Assembly: GCA_963682175.1 (NCBI GenBank)
Contig: OY821787.1
Coordinates: forward strand, 26,142,501 to 26,206,500
From: Triglochin maritima
Lineage: Eukaryota; Streptophyta; Magnoliopsida; Alismatales; Juncaginaceae
Length of the DNA: 64,000 bases
Reading direction: 5' to 3'
A program made the translations under genes and the position numbers. Within the stretch, counting starts at the first letter, position 1; each line of letters begins with the position of its first letter. This document shows positions 19,948 through 31,657 of the stretch, piece after piece. The notes below the pieces were generated by a model. That model saw only the letters and a list, made by a program, of their open reading frames with translations, did no database searches and had not been told where the DNA came from.

Positions 19948-22172
19948 TCCCCCCACAAACGAAATGGGGTTGTTGATTCTATGAGTTTGGATCAGAGAAG
20001 ATTGAAGCGTGTACTGGATAGTCCTTTAGTGAATATGTCGGCTATTTGATCGACTGTGGAGATAAATTGAACTTGAAGATGCTTGCGAGAAACACGTTCA
20101 CGAACTAAATGGTAGTCAATTTCGATGTGTTTGGTGCGAGCGTGGAAGATAGGATTTGCTGTGAGGTAGATAACGGAGAGGTTGTCGTACGAAAAAGTTG
20201 GAGGAAGTGAGGACGAGAAGCCAATTCATGCAAAAGTGATTGGAGCCAAATGACTTCACATGTAGCATTTGCTAGACCTTTATATTCAGATTCAGTGCTG
20301 GAACGAGCAACAATGCGTTGTTTCTTAGAGCTCCAAGATACGAGATTTGGTCCAAGGAAGATACAAAACCCACTAACCGAGCGACGATCATCAAGATCAG
20401 CAGCCCAATCTGCTTCTGAGTAGGCATGGATCCTGCAAGAGGGAGCACAAATTAGTTGGAGGCCGATATTAATCGTATGCTTGAGATACCTGAGTATTCG
20501 TTAAACGCTTGTCCAATGAGCTATGAAGGGGTTATGCATGAATGGGCAAGCTTGATTGACTACAAATGCAATATCGGGACGAGTTAAAGTCAAATATTGA
20601 AGAGCACCAACAACACTACGATAAGTAGAGGGATCAGAGAAGGGCTCAAAGTTATGTTGGGAGAGCTTGGATCCGGCTCCTACTGGAGTTTAGATGGGCT
20701 TGGCGTCCGTCATGTGATGGCGATGGAGAAGATCAAAAATATATTTGGATTGAGTTAGATGCAGACCATTGTTGTCATGATGCGCTTCAACACCAAGGAA
20801 AAAAATTAGGGACCCAAGGTCCTTCATGGAAAATTCTTTATTAAGAGTTGTGATAAGAGAGTCAAGAGGAGATGCAGGACTTCCTGTTAGAATAATATCG
20901 TCAACATAAACAAGGATAAAAATTGTGTAGTCATTAGTATGTTTGATGAAAAGAGATGTGTCGGCTTTAGACCTGCAAAATCAAGTTGGAAAAGATGAGT
21001 GTTGAGACGAGTAAACCAAGCACGTGGTACTTGCTTAAGGCCATAAAGAGAGCGAATTAATTTGCAAACAAAATGAGGGTTAGAGGGATCAACAAATCCT
21101 GGGGGTTGAGTCATAAACACAGTTTTTTCAAGGTGACCATGGAGGAAAGCGTTTTTGACGTCAAGTTGACGAATCGACCAATTATTGGAGACGATGATGG
21201 TGAGAACAGTGCGAATTGTGACGGGTTTGATGATGGGGGTCGGTAAAATAAACTCCTTGTTGATGGAATCCTTTTGCAACCAAACGAGCTTTATAATGGT
21301 CAATGGTGTCATCGGCTTTGCGCTTTATGCGGAAGACCCGTTTGCATCCAACAACACTTTGATTTGTATGGGGCGGAACTAAGGTCCACGTGTTGTTGGA
21401 TATAAGAGCGTTGTATTCGTCTGCCATTGCCTCTCGCTAATTAAGGTGTTGGTTGGCTTGAGAGAAGCAAGTTGGCTCAACTTTCGTGGACTGCACAAAA
21501 AGTGATTGGGTATTTGGATGGTTGTAAGTTCCTTGTTTTGGATCAAGTAACCATGCGATGAGTGGACTTGGTGGTCGATGTAGGAGAGGAGTGGGAGGCA
21601 CTGTTGGGAGATGAGGTGGTCGCTATTGGCGGAGCCATGGCTGTGGTAGGTTGCGGTTCAGGACTGCAGGCTGCTGGCTGGTTAGTGTTGTGTTGGAGGG
21701 CTCCACGACAACGCTGATAAGTGAGAAGAGGAGTGGTACGGCTGGCCGGAGCAGTGGGGGCAGCTGGTGTTGGTTGCAGAATTGTAGCAGGAGGGACATG
21801 GATTGTGGTGGGTGTTGGTTGTGGGTTGATTGTAGATGGAAGAAATGGAGTGAACTGCAGGCCAATGTTGGTTGGAAGAGAGTGGGTTGGCAGGAGCGGT
21901 GATTGTAGTTCAGTGGAGACATCATGTTGCTTGTAAGGGAAGGATGTTTCGTCGAAGAAGACATGACGAGAGATAAAGATCCGTCCGGTTGAAAGATCAA
22001 AACGCCTATAACCAAGATAACTATTAGGGTAGCCAAGAAAAACACATGGTGTTGAGCGATATTCAAGTTTATGATTTAAATATGGACGAAGATATGGAGA
22101 ACAAAGTGAGCCAAAAACGCGTAAAGAAGAATAGTTGGTAGAAGTATTGAGGAGAACATCACTTGGGGTAGA
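19948..22172 (-). pseudogene. C2 integrase end, reverse transcriptase and RNase H, broken
   Basis: Minus-strand copia pol remnant. From 22172 down: the integrase C-terminus around 22066-21950 (the 'flGYp' region in a shifted frame), a Ser/Pro/Gln-rich linker, then reverse transcriptase: MADEYNALISNNTWTLVPPH and GCKRVFRIKRKADDTIDHYKA (21427-21250), then IRQLDVKNAFLHGHLEKTVF, PPGFVDPSNPHFVCKL and SLYGLKQVPRAWF (21180-20960). Frame changes separate these blocks. RNase H is recognisable at 20420-20000 only in pieces. The region ends at the polypurine tract by the left LTR. G1 splits the integrase part at 22172. Confidence 0.8.
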
Positions 22173-23401
22173 TGATGAGAATTAAATTTATACCGCAAGT
22201 GCACGGTGTCAATGAAGACGTGGCAAATACGGGTCGAACACAAGGAGGGAGAGATTTGTTATTTTCGTGATTTTCGATTAAGGAGAAGAAGGAGAGAAGA
22301 AATAATTGGGTTTTGAGATTTTTGGATTTTAATTATCTAAAGCAAGAAACAAGAACAATTAAAACTAAAACACGAACAAAGATGTGAATTCCGTCGGGTG
22401 GAGGTTTAGATTTAAGGTTTAGATTAGAGAATTTAGAAACTTATAATAAATCATATTAGTTATAAAGCATTACATGATAAATGATTTAACATAAACTCAA
22501 GTAATCCAAATATACTAACACGAAATTAAAATAATAACATTCATTCATCTTCTCTTCACCCTAAATCCGTCACCTCCACCCTTTGGAAAGAGTTAGAAAC
22601 TCATAGAGGGAGGAAGAAGGGGTCCTTGAGACATTACAAAAGAAAACTAAAAGTAAGAGATAAAAGACAGAATTTTATTAATGAAAAGAAGAATACAAAA
22701 CTAAGATTAAGAATAAAAACTACCACCAAAGACTAAGGACCCTTCTAACATCGTTCTCGGGTCTATTTATAGTTGCTACAAGGGATCTAGGTATAATATT
22801 GGAAAGTACACGTGTCCAGACACGACTGGACGAAATTGGAGCACACGGATCGACTAGGGGGCGGCGGAATCGCCGCATGGTGTGTGTGATCTGCGGCGGA
22901 ATCGCCGCACATCATGCTCTGATTTGGTCCAGATTTTGGTTGAATGTTTATGGTATGATTTGATCCTCCTTTACGCGTCTGGATTGATTCTTTCCATTTT
23001 TTTGAGCTCCAGATTAATTCTTTTATATATTTGAAGATCCACATTGATTTTTCTTTAGATTTTCTCCAAGATAATAAAAGCTACTCGTGATTTGCAATTA
23101 GGTCCTTGTCTTTTTGCAATTGAGTCCCCGACTACTTTTGTGCTCAAGTCCTTGTTCTTTTTGTGATTAGGTCTTGAATGCTTTTATGCTTGGATACATT
23201 TGCATTTGAAACCCGATAAGCTTGAACTTGGTCTTTATGATAGAAATGAGTCTTTTGCACGCGTTTATGCTCGGAATGTGGGTAATTTGCATTCAGGTCC
23301 CTGTATTCTGTAAATAGGACTAAACACATACCTTAGTAGCATTTATTGATATAAAAGTAATCTAAATGAAAGACATATGATGCAATGTATGCAATGCATC
23401 A
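22173..23401 (-). repeat. G1 3' LTR
   Basis: 1229 bp, TGATGAG to GCATCA in plus orientation. It contains two copies of the palindrome GCGGCGGAATCGCCGC (22861-22876 and 22893-22908), a strong paired hairpin motif; related sequences lie in the leader near 28155 and 28188. The polypurine tract follows at about 23402-23417. Confidence 0.9.
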
Positions 23402-24491
23402 AATACCCCCACACCTAGATTTTTGCTAGTCCCTAGCAAAACAGAAAAATAAAAACAGGGAAATCCTAACTCACTTTCGTAGGAATCACGGTTGCACTTA
23501 GCATGTGCAACAAGCCTTTAAACCTCCTTGTTGCCAAGGGGGAGGAGTGTTGTCTCCTGAGGGTTTTCAGCGGATATACCCACAAAATCCTGAATCAACG
23601 TTTCATTAATAGTTCTCAATATCCCTACCTCAACCTTATACATCTTACTGAGAATTCTTGCATGCTCATTATATAAATCTAACTCATTAAAAATATGACT
23701 TGGTCTTTGTTCCTCCAACATTCACACCACTAACCCTTCTACACATGTTTATCACTTGAATTATTTTGCACGCCTCCTCTGGTGGTGAAGTATCATTCGG
23801 ATCAACCATGGCATGGATCATTCTTTTAGCTTTGGGCCTCGAGTATTATTATTTTTTTCTTTTCTTTTCTTCCGTGATTCAACACATTTGCTTTTTGACA
23901 CTTTTACCCTTTTGCATTCGTGTAGCGAGTTTGGTCGATAATCCCGAGCTGGTAGACTCAAGTTACCGGGTTTCAAGATACCCCTACGGACCAGTGACTC
24001 AAAGGCTTGGGCTTTTGTAATCATTTTGCAAAATGTGTTTTCTTCACTTTATTCCTTTATTTTATTTTTATTTTCCTCAAGGCTTAATTGCTATTAGAAG
24101 TCCACACTTCCCGGTATATTTTCCTCAACCTCTGCTTTTTATCAACCACTTCAAAGATTTGATTCATCCAATTTAAGTGCATACATGTCTTAAAGGGCAA
24201 TGAGTTATTTCTTTGGAACTTAGATTTATGTCATAATTTCTACAAGCAGAACTATATAATACGGAACAAAAACTCAATGCAATTTGTACACGGGTTTTGA
24301 CAGTTCAATCTTAAGCTATGTCATGAAACATTGATTTTTTTTTAAGAAATAAAAAACAGATCTATAGATAAATATATACATAAACACCCCCGCACACCTA
24401 AATCATGCATTGTCCTCAATGTATGCAAATATAAAGCAAATGCACTTATTACCTTGGTGAATTGCGGTGGAAGGATGGAATTTGCTCAAAG
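23402..24491 (-). other. G1 3' non-coding region
   Basis: About 1.1 kb between the protease remnant and the 3' LTR where pol should be. It has stops in all frames and no recognisable domain. The complement of 'aataccccc acacct' at the LTR side is the polypurine tract; a second 'cacccccgcacacct' purine run (on the minus strand) occurs near 24385. Confidence 0.6.
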
Positions 24492-25558
24492 TCAACCATA
24501 GTCAGAACTGGATTGAATGACACCATATTGGTGCATGTATCCAGTTGAATTGTTCCCCATGTTGCAATGAGATTCCTGAGTCACAGGTTCCACACCCCTC
24601 ACATAAATTGGTTCTCTTATTTGCTCGAGTGACGGTGGGTGTGTAGATGAATTTCTCCCTTTTTTCTTACTTCCTTTTTGATTTTGTGATGATTCAGAAA
24701 TCTTATAGATACGCGATTTCATCACAACATCACTTTGATTGCATATTATTTCTGGCTCACTATCAATATGAAAGATATTAAATTCAGCTTTTAAGTTCCC
24801 AAAAGATAATTGCATGAGCCCATTTCGACAGTTTATTAATGCTTCTGAAGTGGCTAAAAAAGGTCTGCCTAGAATTACAGGGATTTGTCGGTTAGGATTT
24901 ACAACAGGTGCGGTATCTAGTACGTCAAAATCCACTGGGTAAATGAAGTCACCAACCTTGATCAAAACATCCTCTATTATACCTCTTGTTTCTTAATAGA
25001 ACAATCAGCAAATTGAAGGGTTGTCTTAGAGGGTTTTAGTGGACCAATGTTCATTTGCTCATAGACAGAGTATGGGAGTAGGTTAACACTAGCACCAAGG
25101 TCTAGAAGGGCTTTGTTGATAAAAATATCTCCTATTGAACATGAAATTGTGGGACACCCAGGATCCTTATATTTTATAGGAGATGTGTTGGACAAAATAG
25201 AACTTATGTTTGCAGTTAAGAATGCCTTCTTTGGTACGTTTGTTTTTCTCTTTTTAGTGCACAAATCTTTTAAGAATTTAGCATAAGCAGGTATTTGTTG
25301 AATCATGTCTAAGAGTGGAATGTTCACCTTAACTTGCTTAAATACTTCCAAGATTTTCTCTATTTGTGCACTTGAGTTCTTTTTGAGTCTATTGGGAAAT
25401 GGGGCTTTAGGGACATAGACTCGCTCAGGTTCAGGTTGAGCTACGGGTTCAGATTGAGTAGGTGGGGTGGGCGTTTCAGATTGGACGTCGGGTTCAATGG
25501 TTAGGTCATATGTGGCAGTTTGATGGCTAGATTGATTAGATGTTCTAGGATTTACCAC
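24492..25558 (-). pseudogene. G1 retroviral-type aspartic protease, frame-shifted
   Basis: The first part (25558-24977) has a Pro/Gln-rich linker, a conserved LLDMIQQIPAYAKFLKDLC segment, then DLGASVNLLPYSVYEQ, the Asp active-site loop in the DLGAS form usual for Athila/Tat. It stops after SIKKQEV; the next part (24965-24492) resumes in another frame with LIKVGDFIYPVDFDVLD and ILGRPFLATSEALI, the C-terminal half of the protease fold. A one-base shift near 24970-24985 separates them. The protease would cut gag, so this copy cannot mature its particles. Confidence 0.82.
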
Positions 25559-25615
25559 ATTATTATCAATCTGTCTTCCGGACCGTAATGATACTACAAC
25601 ATTTATTTGTTGGAA

Positions 25616-27061
25616 CTATCCTTCTTCATTAACCATTTGAACCGGTCTAGGGTTGTTATTTCCTGAAGGTGCTTGATAGGATTGATATGAATTATTAGAT
25701 CTAGGGTTCACCTCAGGTTGACTTGGAAACCGACCCTTTTCTCTTTCACCTACTATTTGTGCTAGTTGGCTGACTTGTGTCTCTAGCCTTTGGAAGGTCT
25801 GGTTGGTTGTTTGTATAAAAGTTTTCATCAAATTTTCCAAGCTTGTCAACCTAACCTCATGATCGTTATTGTTACTAAACCCAGATGATGTATTATTTTG
25901 GTTATACGGGTTTGGTTGTTGTCTAGGAGGTTGACCATGTTGGTTTGATGAGAAATTGGAATTATTACGCCAACCCGAGTTATAGGTTGATGCGTATGGG
26001 TCATTTCTAGCATGGTTATACATGGCATTAACTTGGTCCCATTCCGCACAATCCTTCTTTACATGACCAGTCTGACCACATCTAGGGCACGGGATAGTTG
26101 AGGCTTGATTCACTCGGTTTTGGGTTTGTAGCTCTAAACTTTCCATTCTGCGCATAAGGGTAGCTAGTTTTGCTTCAGCCGCTATGTTGGCATCTACAGC
26201 TAAGACACCTGGTTTGGGTTGACTTGCTATTCTAGATCCAATACTCGGGTTAAGCGGTGTTCTAGCATTGTCCTGTTGCATATTGTTTTCAGCTAAATCC
26301 TCAAGGAAAGTCCAGGCATCATTTTCATTTTTCGACATAAAGTTCCCTTGGCTTACGGATTCTACCATAACCCTAGATGTGGGTGTCAATCCCTCATAAA
26401 TAATTTGACATAATTGCCATCTCGGAATTCCATGATGAGGGCATTGGGTCAGAACACTTTTGAATCTTTCTAGATAGGAATAGAACGGCTCGCTCTCAGA
26501 CTGAACGAATGCGACAATTTCATTCCTAATCCTCATAGTCTTATGGTTGGGAAAATATTTTTTCAGGAATACTTGAACAAACTCAGCCCAACTCCTAATA
26601 GATCTTTCGGCTAGACTATATAGCCATTTCTTAGTGTCATCCTTCAGTGCAAGAGGCACGAATTTTAGACGCACTGCCTCCTCAGGAATATGCTGGTATT
26701 GCATAAGAGAGCAGATTTCCTCAAATTCTCTAAGGAAGAGGTATGGGTCTTCCCTAGAGGTGAACTTAGGCAACATACTCATGTATTGTGCCTTAAGTTC
26801 GAAGTCGCGACCCGGTATGGTGGGCATAACGATGCACGATGGCTGAGCAGCCATCGCTGGATAGCATCGATCCCTCAGAGTTATAGGTTGTGCAACAGGC
26901 GGGTCCACTACGTTCTCACCCATTGGATCCGGGTGAGGTGGTACAACAGGTGGATTGGGGCTAAGTTCCAGACTGGAATCTAGATGAACTCGTGAGAGTC
27001 GATTACTCAAGTCCCGAATCCAAATCTGAGTGCACCGAGTTGAATCAATTTTTGAATTCAA
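25616..27061 (-). CDS. gag: G1 gag polyprotein (Retrotrans_gag with CCHC knuckle)
   Basis: 481 codons, intact. Features in order: a Pro-rich N-terminus, FTSREDPYLFLREFEEICSL, the capsid segment WLYSLAERSIRSWAEFVQVF and LKKYFPNHKTMRIRNEI (about residues 140-175), LCQIIYEGLTPTSRVMVES, and a zinc knuckle CPRCGQTGHVKKDC near residue 325, then a Gln/Asn/Ser-rich tail. Gag packages the element RNA. It ends 57 bases before the protease frame, with a stop between, so protease may be made by readthrough or a shift. The only intact structural gene in G1. Confidence 0.88.
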   Translation of the reverse strand: MNSKIDSTRCTQIWIRDLSNRLSRVHLDSSLELSPNPPVVPPHPDPMGENVVDPPVAQPITLRDRCYPAMAAQPSCIVMPTIPGRDFELKAQYMSMLPKFTSREDPYLFLREFEEICSLMQYQHIPEEAVRLKFVPLALKDDTKKWLYSLAERSIRSWAEFVQVFLKKYFPNHKTMRIRNEIVAFVQSESEPFYSYLERFKSVLTQCPHHGIPRWQLCQIIYEGLTPTSRVMVESVSQGNFMSKNENDAWTFLEDLAENNMQQDNARTPLNPSIGSRIASQPKPGVLAVDANIAAEAKLATLMRRMESLELQTQNRVNQASTIPCPRCGQTGHVKKDCAEWDQVNAMYNHARNDPYASTYNSGWRNNSNFSSNQHGQPPRQQPNPYNQNNTSSGFSNNNDHEVRLTSLENLMKTFIQTTNQTFQRLETQVSQLAQIVGEREKGRFPSQPEVNPRSNNSYQSYQAPSGNNNPRPVQMVNEEG

Positions 27062-28338
27062 ATTCGAAATTTAAATTCCAAATTTAATTTCAAGAATTAA
27101 TTATTATTTTTTTATATTTTCGTTTTTTTTCCAAAAGGAAAACAAACAATAGAATGGGGAAAGATGAGAAAGAAATCCTAATCTAGAGAATTTAGGTGAG
27201 AAGAGAAAGAAGACTCAGATGAGAAGGGAAACCTAACTCTAAAGATAGAAAGAGGGTTGGTCAGCAAATTCCTAAGAAAGCACGGTTCAAACAATCCTAG
27301 ACCTAGTGTCGCTTAGATCTAGACGACTCCTAACTGGTTGAGTCGAATTGATTCGCTTGATTCACCTCCCTCACTAATCAAACCAACTTGGTCAGGCCGT
27401 GTATAGCTAGTGGGGGCGCTTCCGACAGAGTCGGTGCGAATTAGACAACCACTTCGCTTGGAAGACTTACGTCAACACAAAAACACTTTCTAGACACCAA
27501 ATTAAATTCAATCGGCTTCAGGTCATAGCAAGTCAAACCAATTCTTCTCCTTAAATGAGTCTGAGTCCTTAGGGGCCAATGTCTAATTGACTTTAAATTT
27601 AAGGCTTAGGTGACACTTTAGGATTGTGATTTGTGGGCCACGGAAGGGTGATGAAATCCCCACCGTATCTTTGCCTATGGAGTTGCCCTTAAGATAGTTT
27701 AACTTAGATCTAGCAAAGATAGTCAAACAATGGTCTTTAGTGGGGGGCAATTGCAAGGTTGTATGCAAACTAAATTATATGCTTAAATGCAATCGTTAAA
27801 ACGCGATACGTACCTTGCCTCCAGCACTCTTCAACAATAAGAATAATTTGCAAGAATTTAGCAAGAATAATGCAAACAAAACATTATATGATGCATGCAC
27901 TAAGTTCTTCTAGTTTTACCAATTTTTAGGTCATAGTTGAATTATTGCCAATTATGGAATTTAAGCTTAACACGTGCAATTCCAATAAAAGGAAATTTTC
28001 TGAAACTAGAAATTACGAGGAAAAAGGCAACAAAGGTTACCTACGCAATGCTTAGTCGGGTTCGCCGCCCGCTCTCGAAATTTCAGTAGCTCCACGCGTC
28101 CACCCAGAGATGGTGCTAACCCCAGAAAAATTTGAAGCCCATATGCTTCAATTGTGCAGCGATTCCGCCGCAGGTTCCTCTTGATGTGGGGCGATTCCGC
28201 CGCCCTTGTTGCTCAGACTGCGTTCAGATTTCGCCGTGCGCTCTGTTATCTCCTGAAACACAAATCCAAATACTTAGATCACGCACAAGATAAACAGAAC
28301 AGAATCGAAATCAACAAAAAAACAAAATCTACGTCGCC
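27062..28338 (-). other. G1 5' leader
   Basis: About 1.3 kb between primer site and gag, without a recognisable gene. A long leader is common in the Athila/Tat group. Holds 'gcgattccgccgc' words near 28155 and 28188, related to the LTR palindromes. Confidence 0.6.
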
Positions 28339-28356
28339 TCCCCTGCAACGGCGCCA
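28339..28356 (-). other. G1 primer binding site (tRNA-Asp type)
   Basis: On the minus strand reads TGGCGCCGTTGCAGGGGA, the primer site known from Athila/Tat elements and complementary to the 3' end of tRNA-Asp, a few bases inside the 5' LTR. Confidence 0.85.
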
Positions 28357-28362
28357 AAAACT

Positions 28363-29591
28363 TGATGAGAATTAAATTTATACCGCAAGTGCACGGTGTC
28401 AATGAAGACGTGGCAAATACGGGTCGAACACAAGGAGAGAGAGATTTGTTATTTTCGTGATTTTCGATTAAGGAGAAGAAGGAGAGAAGAAATAATTGGG
28501 TTTTGAGATTTTTGGATTTTAATTATCTAAAGCAAGAAACAAGAACAATTAAAACTAAAACACGAACAAAGATGTGAATTCCGTCGGGTGGAGATTTAGA
28601 TTTAAGGTTTAGATTAGAGAATTTAGAAACTTATAATAAATCATATTAGTTATAAAGCATTACATGATAAATGATTTAACATAAACTCAAGTAATCAAAA
28701 TATACTAACACGAAATTAAAATAATAACATTCATTCATCTTCTCTTCACCCTAAATCCGTCACCTCCACCCTTTGGAAAGAGTTAGAAACTCATAGAGGG
28801 AGGAACAAGGGGTCCTTGAGACATTACAAAAGAAAACTAAAAGTAAGAGATAAAAGACAGAATTTTATTAATGAAAAGAAGAATACAAAACTAAGATTAA
28901 GAATAAAAACTACCACCAAAGACTAAGGACCCTTCTAACATCGTTCTCGGGTCTATTTATAGTTGCTACAAGGGATCTAGGTATAATATTGGAAAGTACA
29001 CGTGTCCAGACACGACTGGACGAAATTGGAGCACACGGATCGACAAGGGGGCGGCGGAATCGCCGCATGGTGTGTGTGATCTGCGGCGGAATCGCCGCAC
29101 ATCATGCTCTGATTTGGTCCAGATTTTGGTTGAATGTTTATGGTATGATTTGATCCTCCCTTACGCGTCTGGATTGATTCTTTCCATTCTTTTGAGCTCC
29201 GGATTAATTCTTTTATATATTTGAAGATCCACATTGATTTTTCTTTAGATTTTCTCCAAGATAATAAAAGCTACTCGTGATTTGCAATTAGGTCCTTGTC
29301 TTTTTGCAATTGAGTCCCCGTCTACTTTTGTGCTCAAGTCCTTGTTCTTTTTGTGATTAGGTCTTGAATGCTTTTATGCTTGGATACATTTCCATTTGAA
29401 ATCAGATAAGCTTGAACTTGGTCTTTATGATAGAAATGAGTCTTTTGCACGCGTTTATGCTCGGAATGTGGGTAATTTGCATTCAGGTCCCTGTATTCTG
29501 TAAATAGGACTAAACACATACCTTAGTAGCATTTATTGATATAAAAGTAATCTAAATGAAAGACATATGATGCAATGTATGCAATGCATCA
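28363..29591 (-). repeat. G1 5' LTR
   Basis: 1229 bp, same length and ends as the other LTR and differing by only a few single bases by eye. Carries the same pair of GCGGCGGAATCGCCGC palindromes at about 29051 and 29083. Confidence 0.9.
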
Positions 29592-29703
29592 GTAGACCAT
29601 TGCAAACCACGCGTTGGAAGACGATTTATGATGTAGACAACAGTTTCAAAGGCAAAATCCCAGAACTTGGTGGGAACACCAGAGTGGTGAATGAGAGAAA
29701 GGT

Positions 29704-30117
29704 CTATTTCAATAATATGTCGGTGTTTACGCTCATCAACGCCATTTTGTTGGGGCGTGTGTGGGCAAGAGAGACGATTTTGCCATGTTTGAGAATTTCC
29801 TTCTGAAAGCGGTTAGAAAGAAATTCACGTGCACCATCGGTTTGAAGAAATTGGATTTTTCGTTGGATTATATTTTCAACATGAAGACGAAATGAAACAA
29901 ATATATCAAAAATATTAGAACGTAACTTAAGGGGATAAAACCATGAAAATTTAGAATAATCATCTGTAAAATGAACATAGTAACGAAAATCCATATGAGA
30001 AGTTTCAGGAGAGGGTCCCCAAATGTCATAATGAATAAGTTGCAAGGAAAAACGGGAATAGTGTTTGTAGAATGGAAAGGAAGAGCATGACATTTGCTCA
30101 TCACACATAAAGTACAA
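29704..30117 (-). pseudogene. C2 integrase core, partial
   Basis: 137 codons: LIHYDIWGPSPETSHMDFRYYVHFTDDYSKFSW contains the first catalytic Asp block (D-WGP) and FTDDYS; FLQTDGAREFLSN has the second Asp; the Glu region follows in altered form before G1 interrupts. It would insert the copia DNA into the genome; here it is cut by G1 and by frame changes. Confidence 0.82.
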
Positions 30118-30802
30118 AAATATTATTGTTATTATTTGTGGAAGGAATGGAGTGGCGATCGAGGATGCGGCGGATGGTGGGAATCGCAGTGTGACGGAGA
30201 CGTTGATGCCATAACAAAAGTGATGGAGAGGAAGATGATGTAGCGAGCAAAGTGACGAGAGACGTAGTGGAGGGCGGAGTCAAGCAATAAAGACCATCAC
30301 GAAGTGGTCCCGTGAGGAGGATGGTTCTCGTTTGACAATCCTTCACAAAGCAATGAGTTGGATGAAATTCAAAATAACAAGTATTGTCTTTTGCAAATTG
30401 AGAAACGGAAAGCAATTTTTTTGAAATTGATGGAACATGAAAAACATTTCGAAGATGGAAATTATGATTAGAAGTTGAAAAAGTAGTGCCAATATTAGCA
30501 ATAATCAAACCTGAACTGTCACCAATCTTTACTTGATCCGGACCTAAATAAGGTGAGGATAGGGAAAGATTAGCGAGGTCTGAAGTGACATGATGAGTAG
30601 CCCCGGAGTCAGGATACCAAGTGACGTTAGCACCGATGGAGTGACTCGGCATCATGACATTGTGCGCCGATAGGGGAGCGGGGGCAAGGAGGGGTTGGAT
30701 GTGGTGCATGGCGTTGAGCACATTGGAGTGCATGCCACGAGCTTGTTGAGCATTTGCATAGTGGCGGTGGAGAGTAGCCCAAGCATTGGCAGAGCTGTCC
30801 AC
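30101..30802 (-). pseudogene. C2 protease and GAG-pre-integrase region
   Basis: 233 codons. WYPDSGATHHVTSD is the copia aspartic protease loop. KLLSVSQFAKDN and FVKDCQTRTILLTGPLRDGLYCL are the usual blocks after it, and LLWHQRLRHTAIPTIRRIL is the GAG-pre-integrase zinc motif. It overlaps the integrase frame by a few bases in another frame, marking a frame change. Confidence 0.85.
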
Positions 30803-30840
30803 GTTGATGAGTTGTGGGACGATTGAGTTGTTGATGAAGC

Positions 30841-31176
30841 TTAGAATCCACCCAAGTGCAAGTTGGTCCCGAACAGTCCATGCGTCGTACTCCAGATTGG
30901 GTGCCGGTGAGGTGTCTTTGGAGGTGACAGAGTAGGTGAGGGAGATAGTGAGCGACCCTCGACGATGTCGAAGAATTTATAGGCACGAAGTAGGGGCTTA
31001 AAACGTGTTACCCAAAGAAGGTAATTGGTGTCATTCAACCGAACACCAACGCTAGGGAGAGAGATGGGAATGGTGTTGGTTTGTTGCATGGGATTGTTGG
31101 TCATGGTGTTGATGTAAGGTGGTGGGTACGTAGGTGGTTGAAGACAAGATTTGGATGTTACATTGTCTTTAGACAA
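30841..31176 (-). pseudogene. C2 gag N-terminus
   Basis: 111 codons from an apparent ATG, starting MSKDNVTSKS, with SVGVRLNDTNYLLWVTRFKPLLRAYKFFDIVEG, the standard opening of copia gag. The rest of gag continues in shifted frames (30986-30627). No zinc knuckle was seen. It lies directly after the primer site. Confidence 0.75.
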
Positions 31177-31180
31177 AAGG

Positions 31181-31192
31181 CTCTTGATACCA
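31181..31192 (-). other. C2 primer binding site (tRNA-iMet)
   Basis: The minus strand reads TGGTATCAAGAG beside the right LTR, one base off the usual TGGTATCAGAG. It sets the element orientation. Confidence 0.8.
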
Positions 31193-31444
31193 TGAAAGAG
31201 TTATTTTGAATTCTCACTCAATATTGAGATTTGATTTTATTCACACATATATAGTGTACAATAGTTTATAGAAAAGGAAATCCTAGGCTTGAAATAGATA
31301 CAATCATGCACTATAATATTGTGCAATTAAGAATTGCTCTATATTGCAATGACACCTATACAAGTTACAATAAGTGTGAGAGAGATTTATGGAAAAATAG
31401 TTGGCAATGATAGCTAGCCGTTGGGCTAGCCGTTATGGTTAAGA
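31193..31444 (-). repeat. C2 5' LTR, intact
   Basis: 252 bp, matching the split left LTR; followed by ACTTC, the target duplication. Contains the short palindrome 'gctagccgttgggctagc'. Confidence 0.88.
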
Positions 31445-31657
31445 ACTTCCATTACTAAGTCATTCTCTTAGTCTAGTAATTTTCTTTTGTCATATCTGGG
31501 ATTTTAATATCTCTTGCACACTGATACCATGCAAGCAGTTGTCAAGATTTGAATGTAGATGGTGATATCAGTTACCCTTTCCATCATCAGTTAAGTGAAA
31601 TAATTTAGTTTGTATCCATAGTGTCTTCTTTTTCTAATATATGTTATTCTGTTTCAG

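Larger units (their letters stand above)
22173..29591 (-). mobile_element. Ty3/gypsy element G1 (Athila/Tat-like), gag-protease only
   Basis: Target duplication GTAGA (22168-22172 and 29592-29596). Two LTRs of exactly 1229 bp, a tRNA-Asp-type primer site and a polypurine tract are present, but the body has only gag and a frame-shifted protease; no reverse transcriptase or integrase. The primer site and gag style point to the Athila/Tat branch. Nearly identical LTRs mean a young insertion, so it was mobilised by another element's enzymes. Confidence 0.9.
13404..31444 (-). mobile_element. Copia element C2, carrying two nested insertions
   Basis: Target duplication ACTTC at 13399-13403 and 31445-31449. 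Short LTRs of about 252 bp enclose a minus-strand copia body; the MULE sits in the left LTR and G1 in the integrase region. Without these the element is about 4.3 kb, a normal copia size. Coding order on the minus strand is gag, protease, integrase, reverse transcriptase, RNase H, as in copia. Many stops and frame changes show it is inactive and older than its two guests. Confidence 0.88.
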
